A stretch of 64,000 nucleotides of DNA from JALOAD01 sp023228995 [NCBI: Candidatus Muiribacterium halophilum] (GCA_023228995.1 JALOAD010000012.1:1-64000); one strand, 5' to 3'; counted from the stretch's first letter, positions 37,199-47,350 are shown. Notes: generated by a model from the letters alone, not told the origin. A program made the numbers and translations.

Positions 37199-38275
37199 TT
37201 GGGAATCAAAGAACTTTTGGGACTTGGTAATAAATTTGTATCCTATGATATTGGGTCATCGGCTATTAAAATAGTTGAACTTGAAAGCAGAGTAGGAACA
37301 AAAATCGAATTATCTAAATTTGATATATTTAATATACCAAGAGATATGATAAATGTTAATTTCAATGATTCTTTGGTTGTTGATAAAAATTCATTTAAAG
37401 ATCTTCTTTATGATCATACAATTAAAAATAAAATTAAAAATCAAAAATGCGGTATTATGCTTTCAGATGGAAATGCTATTATAAACTGGTTGAATATAAA
37501 ACTTAATCCTGGAGAAAATCTTAATGCTTCTATTTCAGAAAAACTTGGTGCATTATTTCCGTCAGATATTGCAAACTGGGATTTTCATTGGCAGGTACTT
37601 GAAGAAAAAAAAGATAATTTCACTATAATAAGCGAAGCAATTCTTAAAGATAATGTTATGGAAATTGGTGAAATATTCCACGAAATATCTATGTGGCCAC
37701 ATTTTCTTGATGTATCATGTTTTAATTCTATGAATATGTTTCATAATTTTCTTGTTTCATCTGATAATAACAAAAAAAATATTTCACTTATATACCTTGG
37801 TAACGATTCTACAACAGTTATGATTTTTAATAATGGAATGCTTAAATCTTTTAGACTTATACCTTTTGGCGGAAAAGATTTTACATCAGCTATATGTGAT
37901 GGTTTAGGCATGACATATGAAGATGCTGAAAATTTTAAGCATAATGAAAGATTTTTTTTAAGAGAATATTCAGATGAACAAAATAAGCTTGAAAATTATA
38001 ATGTTGTTAAAAATGTATTTGGTGAAATTGTAAAAGGTATTTATAATTCATTTGACTCTTATCTTGCAAAATTTAGAGAATTTAAAATACATAAAATAAT
38101 ACTTTATGGTGGAACTGCAAATTTTCGAAATATAAATGTACTTTTACAAAAACATCTTAATATTCCAGTTACTTTAGGAAGTGAACTTGTTACTGTTAAG
38201 CATAATGGTAATGAACTTTCGTCAGATGAAAAAAATTTATTGATTCCAGTTATTGGAGGCTTGATTAGAGACTAA
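37199..38275 (+). CDS. pilM: Type IV pilus actin-like protein PilM
   Basis: Cytosolic actin-fold ATPase of the pilus inner-membrane platform, which binds the N-terminus of PilN. The 358-aa protein starts MGIKELLGLGNKFVSYDIGSSAIKIVELE, the typical phosphate-1 loop, and has LIYLGNDSTTVMIF and ILYGGTANFRNI in the second half. The start is TTG after AAAGGTGG. Position right after pilB and before pilN fits. Confidence 0.9.
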   Translation: MGIKELLGLGNKFVSYDIGSSAIKIVELESRVGTKIELSKFDIFNIPRDMINVNFNDSLVVDKNSFKDLLYDHTIKNKIKNQKCGIMLSDGNAIINWLNIKLNPGENLNASISEKLGALFPSDIANWDFHWQVLEEKKDNFTIISEAILKDNVMEIGEIFHEISMWPHFLDVSCFNSMNMFHNFLVSSDNNKKNISLIYLGNDSTTVMIFNNGMLKSFRLIPFGGKDFTSAICDGLGMTYEDAENFKHNERFFLREYSDEQNKLENYNVVKNVFGEIVKGIYNSFDSYLAKFREFKIHKIILYGGTANFRNINVLLQKHLNIPVTLGSELVTVKHNGNELSSDEKNLLIPVIGGLIRD

Positions 38276-38277
38276 TT

Positions 38278-38967
38278 ATGAGAATAAATCTTAATGTTTT
38301 TCCAAAACACTATCAGTGTGAACCAAGAGATTATAAGGCTATTTTTTTTGCTGGTTTAACACTTATAGTTATGATTGTAATGATTTTCTCTGTTTATATT
38401 ATACAAAAATGGAGATTTTCAAGTATGCAGACTCAAAGTCTTGAACCTCTTAGAGTTAAAGAAGAACAGATGAAATCTTTACAAACTCAAAAAGCAAGAA
38501 AAGAAACTGATTTGAGAAAAAATATATTTCCAGAAGCTACAAAAGAAGAGCTTAATGAAAGAATTACTAGCTTTAATAAAATTGAAAGAGATTTTTATTG
38601 GGGTTTATTTTTTCAAAAACTTGAAGAAGTAATTCCTGAAAGAGTGTGGTTAAAAAATTTCTTTATTGAGACAAGTTTAATGAAAGAAATAAGGATAAAA
38701 GACCATATTGAGGATATTAAAAGAAAAAGTAATATAAGTCATGAAAAAGAAATGGATATTATAAAAAATATTAATAGGAAGATTTATCTTTCTTGTGAAG
38801 CGTCTGATATGTTTAAACCTATTGAATTTATAAAAAATCTTGAACTTAATGAGTATTTTTCAAATATTATAGTTGGAAAAGCTCAAGAAGATTCTGAAAG
38901 TTTATCTGTGAGATTTACAATAGAATTTGAAATAAATGAAAATCTATTTAAAAGGAAAAAATTATGA
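38278..38967 (+). CDS. pilN: Type IV pilus assembly protein PilN-like
   Basis: 229 aa with a cytoplasmic N-terminus starting MRINLNVFP (similar to the PilM-binding INLLP motif of PilN), one transmembrane helix (about 22-41), a coiled coil and a periplasmic ferredoxin-like domain that includes FFQKLEEVIPERVWLKNF. Forms heterodimers with PilO in known pili. Assigned by topology, N-terminal motif and gene order. Confidence 0.85.
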   Translation: MRINLNVFPKHYQCEPRDYKAIFFAGLTLIVMIVMIFSVYIIQKWRFSSMQTQSLEPLRVKEEQMKSLQTQKARKETDLRKNIFPEATKEELNERITSFNKIERDFYWGLFFQKLEEVIPERVWLKNFFIETSLMKEIRIKDHIEDIKRKSNISHEKEMDIIKNINRKIYLSCEASDMFKPIEFIKNLELNEYFSNIIVGKAQEDSESLSVRFTIEFEINENLFKRKKL

Positions 38968-39872
38968 GAACCCGTTCGTCCTCTCTTATGGAGAAGACTA
39001 TATTTTATGCTTTAGGACTATTTTTTATTGTTGTTATGTTTATAACAACAGGTCTTATAGTGAATGGATTTAGTAAAAAGATAAATGAGATTAATCAGGC
39101 AAAAAGCGAGAGAGAAAACCAAAAAATTAGGCTTGAAACCGATATTGCTCAGTTAAAAAATGATTTACAAAGACTAGATATTGAAATTGAAAAAGCTATT
39201 GATAAAAGAGGTAAAGAAGAAGTAGAATATAAAGAAATTCTTACAAAATTAAATGAAGCTAAGAATTATCTTCCTCATGCATATATTAAACCTGATATAA
39301 TGGATCAGATAATAAAAAAACTTGAAGAGTTAAATCTTAGAATTGGTTATCTTGTTGAAAAAAAAATTGAGTATTTCAGCGTTGATTTTTCTTCTGTAAG
39401 TTTTCTTCTTGAAATATCAGGCGATTATTTTAGAATTAAAAAATTTTTATTTTTTCTAGAAAATCCTTTGAAGATTGAAGATCCTAAAAGTGGTATGATT
39501 TGGAATGTTGTATTAAAAGTTCCATATCCTGATGGTGTTAATTTTTATAGATTCACTAGAGATATTAAAGCTTTTAATGAAAAACCACAAATTGATGTAA
39601 TAGAAAAAGTAATTTCACCAGAAATATATTTTTCAGATATAAACAGCAAGATAATAAAAATAGAAAAACAAAAAGTTCCGGCAGCTAATAATGCTACAGG
39701 AGCTAGAAATACTGCTCAGAATCAACCTGTTGAGATTGAAGTAAAAAAAGTTGATGAAAATCTTTTGAGAAATACTCTTTCAGAAGAGTTTTTATATTTA
39801 AATTCCTATAAAGATTCAACTTTGAAAATGAATATTGAGATAAAGACTTTCTTTATTACAGAAAAGGAATAG
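38964..39872 (+). CDS. pilO: Type IV pilus assembly protein PilO-like
   Basis: 302 aa: one N-terminal transmembrane helix (about 13-35), a long coiled coil (about 36-95), then a periplasmic domain with the PilO-like segment LPHAYIKPDIMDQIIKKLEEL and SFLLEISGDYFRIKKFLFFLE. An extra C-terminal part follows a low-complexity stretch. Overlaps pilN by 4 bp. The assignment relies on topology, the coiled coil and order. Confidence 0.82.
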   Translation: MRTRSSSLMEKTIFYALGLFFIVVMFITTGLIVNGFSKKINEINQAKSERENQKIRLETDIAQLKNDLQRLDIEIEKAIDKRGKEEVEYKEILTKLNEAKNYLPHAYIKPDIMDQIIKKLEELNLRIGYLVEKKIEYFSVDFSSVSFLLEISGDYFRIKKFLFFLENPLKIEDPKSGMIWNVVLKVPYPDGVNFYRFTRDIKAFNEKPQIDVIEKVISPEIYFSDINSKIIKIEKQKVPAANNATGARNTAQNQPVEIEVKKVDENLLRNTLSEEFLYLNSYKDSTLKMNIEIKTFFITEKE

Positions 39873-39877
39873 AATTT

Positions 39878-40780
39878 ATGGAAGATTTAAAAAAATATAA
39901 AATACCTTTAATGATTATATTGCCACTTGCTATAGTTATGATTTTATATAATTATGTATTTAAAAAAAATGGGGATGATAATGACCCTTATGCTCAAGGG
40001 CAAGTACAAGCTCCGATTGTGAATAATCGACCTCCTGCACAACAACAACAACAGAATACAAGACCAGTGGCCAATACACCAAGACCTGGTGTTGGTGTAG
40101 CAAGCCGAACAGATTCTGGTTCAAGAGAAAAATTTGATAAGTATAAAGATATAGTTCAAGAAATCTATTCTGACTACGAAGCTGAAGAATTTATTTATAA
40201 AGATATTAGAAATTATTTTAGTGATTTCAAATTAAGTAATGATATGCAAAAAAAAGCTAAAAATGCTCTATTTATGGCTGAAAACAATATATCTAATGTA
40301 GATAAAAAAAATCAAGTAAGTCCTACTGTTAATGAATCTTTAAGAATTGCCAAAGAATATATGGATATATCAAGAAAAGCATATAATTCTAGAAATTATC
40401 TTAAAGCAGAGATATTTGCTAATAAAACAAATGTTGAAATAGATAAGATAGAATCTTTTTTAAGAAGTGAAAATAAACCTGATGATTCAGGAAGTTTATC
40501 ATTAAATTCAGAAAAAGGACCAAATGTTACAATAATATATAAAGGTTTTGTTGAGATTGGTGATAAAAAAATTGCTTATCTTAGAAGAACAGAATCCTAC
40601 TCAGATAATTCTATTATTGGTGATATGTCAACATTTCTTCAATTACAGGAAGGAGATGAGATTATTTTGTCAGATTCTGAAAAATATATTATAATAGCTA
40701 TAAAGGAAAGTGAAATAGTTATTTCAAGTGATAGAGAACCTAATTTTACCAGAAATATTCCTATTGATAAAGGATTGTAG
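39878..40780 (+). CDS. PilP/GspC-like pilus platform protein
   Basis: 300 aa with a transmembrane helix near the start (about 10-27) and a Pro/Gln-rich linker (PAQQQQQNTRP). A helical region follows, then a beta-rich C-terminal domain (IIYKGFVEIGDKKIAYLRR through GDEIILSDSEKYIIIAIKESEIVI) that resembles the homology-region fold of PilP/GspC, which contacts the secretin. PilP proper is a lipoprotein; here it is a membrane-anchored form, and the helical insert is unusual. Position between pilO and pilC supports the role. Functional link is inference. Confidence 0.6.
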   Translation: MEDLKKYKIPLMIILPLAIVMILYNYVFKKNGDDNDPYAQGQVQAPIVNNRPPAQQQQQNTRPVANTPRPGVGVASRTDSGSREKFDKYKDIVQEIYSDYEAEEFIYKDIRNYFSDFKLSNDMQKKAKNALFMAENNISNVDKKNQVSPTVNESLRIAKEYMDISRKAYNSRNYLKAEIFANKTNVEIDKIESFLRSENKPDDSGSLSLNSEKGPNVTIIYKGFVEIGDKKIAYLRRTESYSDNSIIGDMSTFLQLQEGDEIILSDSEKYIIIAIKESEIVISSDREPNFTRNIPIDKGL

Positions 40781-40799
40781 CTTAAAGGGAGTTTTTTAA

Positions 40800-42014
40800 A
40801 TGCCAGAATTTAATTATTCAGGAATAAATAATTCAGGAAATGCAGTTGCTGGTTCTATAGAAGCATCTGATATTGCTAATGCAAGAAGAATTCTTGAAAC
40901 TCAAGGTGTAATGATAAAATCTTTAAAGACAAGACCTAATCTTACACTAAAAGAATGGCTTACAACTAAAAAAATTAAAGAAAAAGATATTTTTCTTTTT
41001 ACAAAATATCTTGGAGTAGTTCTAAGAGCTGGAATACCTATTCTTAAATGTATAGATATTTTGCATAATCAGGTGGAAAATCTTAGATTTAAAAAAAAAC
41101 TTGCAAAAGTAAAATCAGATGTAGAAGGTGGACTTCCACTTGCTGAAGCTTTTGGAAAGCATGATGATATATTTCCTAGTATTTATATAAATCTTCTTCA
41201 TGTTGGTGAAGAATCTGGTCTTCTTTTTGAAATGGTAATGAGACTTACAAGTTTTTATGAAAAAAACTCTGCTTTGAGAAAAAAAGTTAAAAAAGCTACT
41301 ATTTATCCGATTGTTATTATTGTAATAGCATTTTTTATTACTATTTTTCTATTATTTGTTATTGTTCCTAAATTTGAAGAAATGTTTGCGTCATTTGGTT
41401 CTACTTTACCTGGTATAACTTTATTTGTACTTGGTTTATCAAGATTTGTTCAAAATAATATATTATATATAATAGGTGGTATTTTTGGAGTTATAACTTC
41501 TTATAAATATATTTATAAAAAAAGTTTTAAGTTTAGAAGAACTATTGATGTTTTAACTATGAAAATACCTCTTATTGGTCCACTTGTTATAAAATATGCA
41601 GTAGCATCATTTACAAGTAATCTAGGTATTCTTTTAAAAGCAGGTCTTCCTATTACTAAAGCTATGAATATCACAGTTAATACTATTGATAATATTGTAA
41701 TAAATGAACAGATGAGTCAGGTTAAAGAAGATGTAGAAGGTGGTATAAATATAACAGATGCATTTAGAAAAGCACCTGTTATGCCAACAATGGTTGTTGA
41801 AATGATTAATATAGGTGATCAATCAGGTATTCTTGAGGATATGCTTACAAATATTTCAGAATTTTATGAGGAAGAAGTTGATTCTCTTGTTGATGCGGTT
41901 ACCGGTATGATTGAACCGATTTTTATGTTATTTCTTGGAGTTGTAATCGGAACCTTAGTTCTTTCGATGTTTTTGCCGATATTTAAAATGTCACAAGCTG
42001 TGAAGATGGAGTAG
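40800..42014 (+). CDS. pilC: Type IV pilus platform protein PilC/GspF
   Basis: Polytopic inner-membrane core of the pilus machine. 404 aa beginning MPEFNYSGINNSGNAVAGSIEA (the family's typical short beta N-terminus), followed by two GspF domains (LGVVLRAGIPILKCIDIL and FTSNLGILLKAGLPITKAMNI) and three membrane helices. Each GspF domain is followed by a VGEESG or IGDQSG motif. Spaced 19 bp after the PilP-like gene. Confidence 0.95.
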   Translation: MPEFNYSGINNSGNAVAGSIEASDIANARRILETQGVMIKSLKTRPNLTLKEWLTTKKIKEKDIFLFTKYLGVVLRAGIPILKCIDILHNQVENLRFKKKLAKVKSDVEGGLPLAEAFGKHDDIFPSIYINLLHVGEESGLLFEMVMRLTSFYEKNSALRKKVKKATIYPIVIIVIAFFITIFLLFVIVPKFEEMFASFGSTLPGITLFVLGLSRFVQNNILYIIGGIFGVITSYKYIYKKSFKFRRTIDVLTMKIPLIGPLVIKYAVASFTSNLGILLKAGLPITKAMNITVNTIDNIVINEQMSQVKEDVEGGINITDAFRKAPVMPTMVVEMINIGDQSGILEDMLTNISEFYEEEVDSLVDAVTGMIEPIFMLFLGVVIGTLVLSMFLPIFKMSQAVKME

Positions 42015-42050
42015 ACATTAAATAAACCGGTATTGAAACAGGAGAACTAT

Positions 42051-44714
42051 ATGAATTCAAAAAAAATCTTTATTATTATTATTTCTTTTTTAATTTTCTT
42101 GATAAATATTGAGGCTTCCATAGAGCTTAAATCTATTAAGATATTGGAAACGCCACATACTATTGATTTTCAGATGTCTTTTTCTGAAAGTTCATTTAAT
42201 TACTTTCCTGTACAGACTGGTAATGTAATTCAGCTTGATCTTCCTAATGTAAGATATAGAAAAGGTGAGACAACAGAAAGTGTATATAAAGGTTCTGTTA
42301 TGCTTTATCAGACTAAATATATTGATAATGAAGAAACATCTTTTCGTGCTGTTATAACTTTGACTGATCCTGTTCCTTATAAAATTGAAAAAGTAGCTTC
42401 TTCTTTAAAAATAATTATATCAAAAACAAGGGATGCTATAAGTGATGAAAAAGTTCAAGGAGAATACTTATCAAAAATTGATAAGATGAAAGCTGGAACT
42501 CTTTATACAAAAGCAACTGAAGCTATGCGAAATAAAGAATGGGAAAAAGCATTTAATTATCTTAAAGATGTTTATGTGCTTGATAAAAACAATTCAGATA
42601 TAGAAAAAGCTTTAAATATTGCTCAAGAAAAAGTGTTTGAAATCAAAGCTTATGATTCTAGATTAAAGGAAGCATTAGAATTTTATTCAGAAGGTAATTA
42701 TAATAAAGCAATTGAGATATTAGAAAGGTTTACAGAACAGTATGGTCCTTCAGCGGATTCTGAATATTATCTTGGAAAATCTCTTTTTGAGATAAAAGAT
42801 TATAAAAAAGCTGGAAAACATTTTGAATATGTTAAAAAAAATCATCCTGGATATAGTTTTATTTCTACTGTAAATCAGCTTATTGATAGAGTTGATTATT
42901 ATATGGCAAATGATATTTCAGGTGAAGATGTTATAGATTTTGCTGTTGAAAACAAAACTGTTCAAGAAACAATAGCTTCTATTCTTTATGGAACTGGTTT
43001 TAAATTTCAGATTGAAGATAATGTTTCAAGATTAGTTACTATTGATATTCAGAAAAAAAGTCTTAGAGAAGCTTTGGATATGATAATGAAAGATACAGGT
43101 CTTCAATATGTAATTGAAAACAAAGTTGTTAAAATTTCAAAAAAACGAATTGAAAAAAATATTCTTTCAAAACTTACATTTAATAATATGACTCTTGAAG
43201 AAGTTTTGAATGCTGTTTCTTCTTTTATGAATATAAATATTATATTACATCCTGATATAGATAGAACTAAGAGAGTTTCTTTTTTCATAGATAATGATGA
43301 AATAAGTCTTGAAGAATTTTTTGACCTAATTTTAAAAACTAATAATCTTGTTGCTCAAAAATATAATGAAACAACTTATTTTATTGCAGATTTTTTGAAA
43401 GCTAAAGAAAATAGTTATCAGCAGAAATTTCCAAAAATATTCAAATTACATTATGTAACTCCAGAAGAAGCTATATATTCTATGAAAAGTATTAAAAAAT
43501 TCAGAGAAGAGCTTGATTTTGATAATATAGTTGTGTTTGATCTTGACACAGAGCAAAAAATTATAAATAATGAAACTGAATTTATAGAGGAAATTGACAA
43601 AATCCAAAGATATAAAGATGCTTTATCTCAGCTTAATCAAAGTGATGTTACAGATGTTGGAGCATCTTCAAAAGAACAGCTTCTTGAATCTTATGTTAGT
43701 CATGTTGTTAATGATGCTGGTAAATCTGATATTACTATGGATATAAAGACTGAAAAAAAGGATAATCTATCTGAAAAGACTTTGGATTCTATGGATGTTA
43801 GAACTGGTTCATATAAAATAGAAGTAAAAGATATGGTTAGTACAAGACGAAAAGTTAAAGCAGTTTATGCATTTGAAACAAGAGAAAATCTAGAAAAAAT
43901 AGAAAGATTTCTTAATACTATTGATATTAAAAGAAAACAAGTTCTTATTGCTATGAAAGTAATGGATCTTGACAGTAATTATACAGATACTTTTGGAATA
44001 GATACAAAATTTGATGGTAATCCTGATTCTCTTAATGTTGCTTCGCTTAAAAACATTTCTGATATAAAACTTGAATCAACACTTAATTTTATTGAAGAAA
44101 AGAGAAAAGGTAAAATTCTTGCAAGTCCTACAATTAGAGCTATAGATGGGCATTCTGCAAAAATACAAATAACAAAAAATTATCTTCTTAAAACTAAAAG
44201 AACTTTTGAGACTAGTGAAAGAAGAGAGTCAGAAAATGGCGGTATAGTAGATGTTCCTAAAATTGAGATTATAGATGATTTTAAAGAAGTTGAAGTTGGT
44301 CTTGTTATGATAGTTCTTCCTAGTGTTAACGATAAGAATGAAATAACAATAGATATTTCTGTAAATGATTCTGGTATAACTGGTGAAACTGCTGAAGGAC
44401 TTGCTATAACAAGTGTTAGAACTACAGATACTATTGTAAGACTTATGGATGGCGAGACAATTGTTATGGGTGGTCTTATTTCAAGAAGAAATTCTGTAGA
44501 AAATCGAAATGTTCCTTTGATTTCAAGATTGCCTGGCATTGGTAGATTCTTTAGAAAAAGATCACAAAAAGATGAAGAAAATGAAATGGTTATTTTTATG
44601 TCTGCTTATGTTGTTGAAGATGAAGAAGAAAATGTTACAACAGACAATGTTAAATCAAATACTAAAGATTTTGATAATGTTGTAAATGAGTTAAAGTATA
44701 GACTTGGAAAATAA
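42051..44714 (+). CDS. pilQ: Secretin (PilQ/GspD-like)
   Basis: Outer-membrane secretin, about 887 aa. A signal peptide precedes an AMIN-like beta domain (about 25-125) and TPR-like repeats (YSEGNYNKAIEILERF). Two secretin STN/N-type modules follow (TVQETIASILYGTGFKFQIED, and MTLEEVLNAVSSFMN), then a long charged insert and the secretin domain with SVRTTDTIVRLMDGETIVMGG and PLISRLPGIGRFF. Start is the ATG at 42051, after CAGGAGA; a TTG at 42033 overlaps that site. The TPR insert between the AMIN-like and STN parts is unusual. Its presence is the best evidence here for an outer membrane. Confidence 0.9.
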   Translation: MNSKKIFIIIISFLIFLINIEASIELKSIKILETPHTIDFQMSFSESSFNYFPVQTGNVIQLDLPNVRYRKGETTESVYKGSVMLYQTKYIDNEETSFRAVITLTDPVPYKIEKVASSLKIIISKTRDAISDEKVQGEYLSKIDKMKAGTLYTKATEAMRNKEWEKAFNYLKDVYVLDKNNSDIEKALNIAQEKVFEIKAYDSRLKEALEFYSEGNYNKAIEILERFTEQYGPSADSEYYLGKSLFEIKDYKKAGKHFEYVKKNHPGYSFISTVNQLIDRVDYYMANDISGEDVIDFAVENKTVQETIASILYGTGFKFQIEDNVSRLVTIDIQKKSLREALDMIMKDTGLQYVIENKVVKISKKRIEKNILSKLTFNNMTLEEVLNAVSSFMNINIILHPDIDRTKRVSFFIDNDEISLEEFFDLILKTNNLVAQKYNETTYFIADFLKAKENSYQQKFPKIFKLHYVTPEEAIYSMKSIKKFREELDFDNIVVFDLDTEQKIINNETEFIEEIDKIQRYKDALSQLNQSDVTDVGASSKEQLLESYVSHVVNDAGKSDITMDIKTEKKDNLSEKTLDSMDVRTGSYKIEVKDMVSTRRKVKAVYAFETRENLEKIERFLNTIDIKRKQVLIAMKVMDLDSNYTDTFGIDTKFDGNPDSLNVASLKNISDIKLESTLNFIEEKRKGKILASPTIRAIDGHSAKIQITKNYLLKTKRTFETSERRESENGGIVDVPKIEIIDDFKEVEVGLVMIVLPSVNDKNEITIDISVNDSGITGETAEGLAITSVRTTDTIVRLMDGETIVMGGLISRRNSVENRNVPLISRLPGIGRFFRKRSQKDEENEMVIFMSAYVVEDEEENVTTDNVKSNTKDFDNVVNELKYRLGK

Positions 44715-44729
44715 TTTTTATTCTGTTAA

Positions 44730-44752
44730 TTTAATATCAGAATGATATTAAA
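44730..44752. promoter_or_regulatory. Perfect hairpin covering the recG start codon
   Basis: TTTAATATC (44730-44738) pairs perfectly with GATATTAAA (44744-44752); the loop is AGAAT. The recG ATG (44742-44744) lies in the loop and the first base of the 3' arm. There is no ribosome binding site and no T run, so this could hold recG translation low; no function has been shown. Confidence 0.55.
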
Positions 44753-46784
44753 TGATTTTTTAAAAAAAGAAATTAGATTTATAAAAGGAGTTGGTCCTAT
44801 AAAGGGCCAACTTTTTAATAAATTAGATATATATACAATAAAAGATATTATTGAATATAGACCTTTTAGATATGATGATCTTTCTGTTGTAACAAATGTT
44901 TGCGATTATGATGATAATCAAAATAAATTGTATTTTCTTAAAATTCTTGATAAAAGAGTTGTAAATTCAAAAAACTATAAAATAATTAAACTTAGAGCAA
45001 TAGATAATACTTCATATTGTGATATTGTGTTTTTTAATCAGGATTATCTCAAAAATAAATTTGATATTGGAAAGAAATATTATTTTTTTGGAAAATTTAA
45101 AAATGAATTTAATTCTTTAACACTAAATTCCCCAGATTTTTATAAAGAAAATGAATTAAAAGAAAAAATACTTCCTGTTTATCTGCTGACTGCTGGATTA
45201 AGTTTGAATTATTTTAGAAAAGTAATAAAAAATGTGTTGAATGAATTAAATACTTTTAATTTCGAAGAAATTATTCCTGAATTTATTTTAAAAAAATATT
45301 TAGTTGAAAATTATAAAAAAAGTATTTTTAATATACATTTTCCTGATAATTTTGAAAATTGTCTTAAAAGTTTAAAAGATCTTAAATTTAGAGAAATATT
45401 TACATTACATTTAGCATTCTCGCTTATGAAAGAAAAGAAATCTCAAAAAAATAATATTAAATGGATTAATGATTTTGATTTAATAAAATTTGAAGTTTTA
45501 TTACCTTTTAAATTAACAAATGATCAAAAAAAATCAATAATAGAAATAGAAAAAAAATTAAATTTAGGCTTTAATATTAACATTCTTCTTCAAGGAGATG
45601 TTGGAGCTGGAAAAACAGTTGTTGTTGTTTATTTTCTTTTAAAAGCTTATTTGTCAGGTTATAAATCAATTATAATGGCTCCGACTGAAGTTTTAGCAAA
45701 ACAACATTTTAATAGTATTACAAAATTGCTTGAAAAAATAAACCCTAGAATTATTTTTATAAGAGGTGGAAATTATAAAGGTAAAAAAGATGATTTATTA
45801 CTTCTTGATGATGAAAAACCTGCAATTGTAATTGGTACTCATGCATTATTTCAAAAAAATATAAAATATAGCAGTACAGCTATTACTATTATTGATGAAC
45901 AGCATAGATTTGGTGTTAAGCAGAGAATGGAACTTATTAAATTATCAAATTGCCCAAATGTTATTGTAATGAGTGCAACTCCTATACCAAGAACACTTTC
46001 TTTAACTGTTTATGGAGATATGGATTATTCTGTAATTAAGGAAAAACCAGCCGAAAGAATTAAAATAAAAACTTTTGTTAGAAGCGAAGAAAGTCTTTTT
46101 AAAATATATGAGTTTATAAAAAAGCGCGTTGATTATGGAGAAAAATGTTTTATAATAACTCCGCTTGTTGATGAATCTGATAAACTTGAACTCAAATCAG
46201 CTATTGCAACTTATGAGGATTTAAGTACAAATGTTTTTAAAAATTATTCTGTTGGACTTCTTCATGGAAGGATGAAAGAAAAAGAAAAAAATAAAGTAAT
46301 GGAAGATTTGAAAGAAGGAAAAGTCAATATACTTGTTAGTACTACGGTAATTGAGGTTGGAGTTGATATTTCAGATGCAACTGTAATTGTTATAAATCAT
46401 GCTGATAGATTTGGAATTGCTCAACTTCATCAGTTAAGAGGAAGAGTTGGTCGAGGTAATAAACCTTCTTATTGTGTTCTTGTTCATTCTAATGAAATAT
46501 CAAAAACTACAATGAAAAGATTAAGAATTCTTGAAAATTCTGATGATGGATTTTATCTTGCAGAAGCTGATCTTTTATTAAGAGGTTCTGGAGAACTTCT
46601 AGGAAGCAGACAACATGGGTTTGGATTGTTTAGATTTGTTGATCCTGCTGAGGATAGAGAACTTATTGAACAGGTTAAAAAAGAAGTAAATGCTCTTATT
46701 AAGATTGAAAAAATTGAAAATATTGATAAGAAATTATTAGATTATGTTTATGAGAAACATTTGAAAGATTATAGTATACTTTGA
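44742..46784 (+). CDS. recG: ATP-dependent DNA helicase RecG
   Basis: Branch-migrating helicase that regresses stalled forks and processes D-loops. The 680-aa protein has an N-terminal wedge domain (RFIKGVGPIKGQLFNKL), then the helicase core: GDVGAGKTVV, DEQHRFG, SATPIPRT, STTVIEVGVD and QLHQLRGRVGRG. Full length for the family. The ATG lies in a hairpin and lacks a visible ribosome binding site. Confidence 0.97.
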   Translation: MILNDFLKKEIRFIKGVGPIKGQLFNKLDIYTIKDIIEYRPFRYDDLSVVTNVCDYDDNQNKLYFLKILDKRVVNSKNYKIIKLRAIDNTSYCDIVFFNQDYLKNKFDIGKKYYFFGKFKNEFNSLTLNSPDFYKENELKEKILPVYLLTAGLSLNYFRKVIKNVLNELNTFNFEEIIPEFILKKYLVENYKKSIFNIHFPDNFENCLKSLKDLKFREIFTLHLAFSLMKEKKSQKNNIKWINDFDLIKFEVLLPFKLTNDQKKSIIEIEKKLNLGFNINILLQGDVGAGKTVVVVYFLLKAYLSGYKSIIMAPTEVLAKQHFNSITKLLEKINPRIIFIRGGNYKGKKDDLLLLDDEKPAIVIGTHALFQKNIKYSSTAITIIDEQHRFGVKQRMELIKLSNCPNVIVMSATPIPRTLSLTVYGDMDYSVIKEKPAERIKIKTFVRSEESLFKIYEFIKKRVDYGEKCFIITPLVDESDKLELKSAIATYEDLSTNVFKNYSVGLLHGRMKEKEKNKVMEDLKEGKVNILVSTTVIEVGVDISDATVIVINHADRFGIAQLHQLRGRVGRGNKPSYCVLVHSNEISKTTMKRLRILENSDDGFYLAEADLLLRGSGELLGSRQHGFGLFRFVDPAEDRELIEQVKKEVNALIKIEKIENIDKKLLDYVYEKHLKDYSIL

Positions 46785-46811
46785 TAAATTTGGGATTATA
46801 AGTGAGGGTTT

Positions 46812-47345
46812 ATGAGAATTATTTCGGGAAAATTTAAAAATAGGAAAATTAATTCAATTGATGGTGTTAAGACAAGACCTCTTTGTAATAATATTCAGGA
46901 AGCTCTTTTTAATATTTTAAGAGATGTTGAAGATGTTGATGTCCTTGAATTGTATGCTGGATTTGGATTGTTTTCTTGGGAAGCTATATCAAGAGGAGCT
47001 AAGAGTTCTGTTTTTGTTGAAAAATCTAGAAAAATGGTTGAAAAAATCAAAAAAACTGGAGAAGCACTTGATGTTTTAAATCAGATAACAGTTGTACAAA
47101 AAGATATATTTAAAGGTTTAACATTTGAAAAAGAAAGTTTTAATTTGATTTTTGCTGATCCTCCGTTTTATTTAGATCTTTGTAGTAAAACGATTGAACT
47201 TGTAATGAATAGTGGTTGGTTGAAAAAAAATGGAATTTTTGTGATTAGACATTATGAAAAAGAAAATATAATAAGTGATTTTTCTCCAATTCTTGAAAAA
47301 ATATATAGTGAAAGTGTTATAAAATTTTATAAAAAAAGTTCTTGA
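46812..47345 (+). CDS. rsmD: 16S rRNA m2G966 methyltransferase RsmD
   Basis: SAM-dependent methyltransferase acting on G966 of 16S rRNA. The 177-aa product starts MRIISGKFKNRKI, has the TRPLCNNIQEALFNIL segment, the SAM-binding VLELYAGFGLFSWEAISRGA and the catalytic DPPF. The stop codon is 5 bp ahead of the 8-bp tandem repeat array. Start set by GTGAGGG before the ATG. Confidence 0.95.
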   Translation: MRIISGKFKNRKINSIDGVKTRPLCNNIQEALFNILRDVEDVDVLELYAGFGLFSWEAISRGAKSSVFVEKSRKMVEKIKKTGEALDVLNQITVVQKDIFKGLTFEKESFNLIFADPPFYLDLCSKTIELVMNSGWLKKNGIFVIRHYEKENIISDFSPILEKIYSESVIKFYKKSS

Positions 47346-47350
47346 GAATC

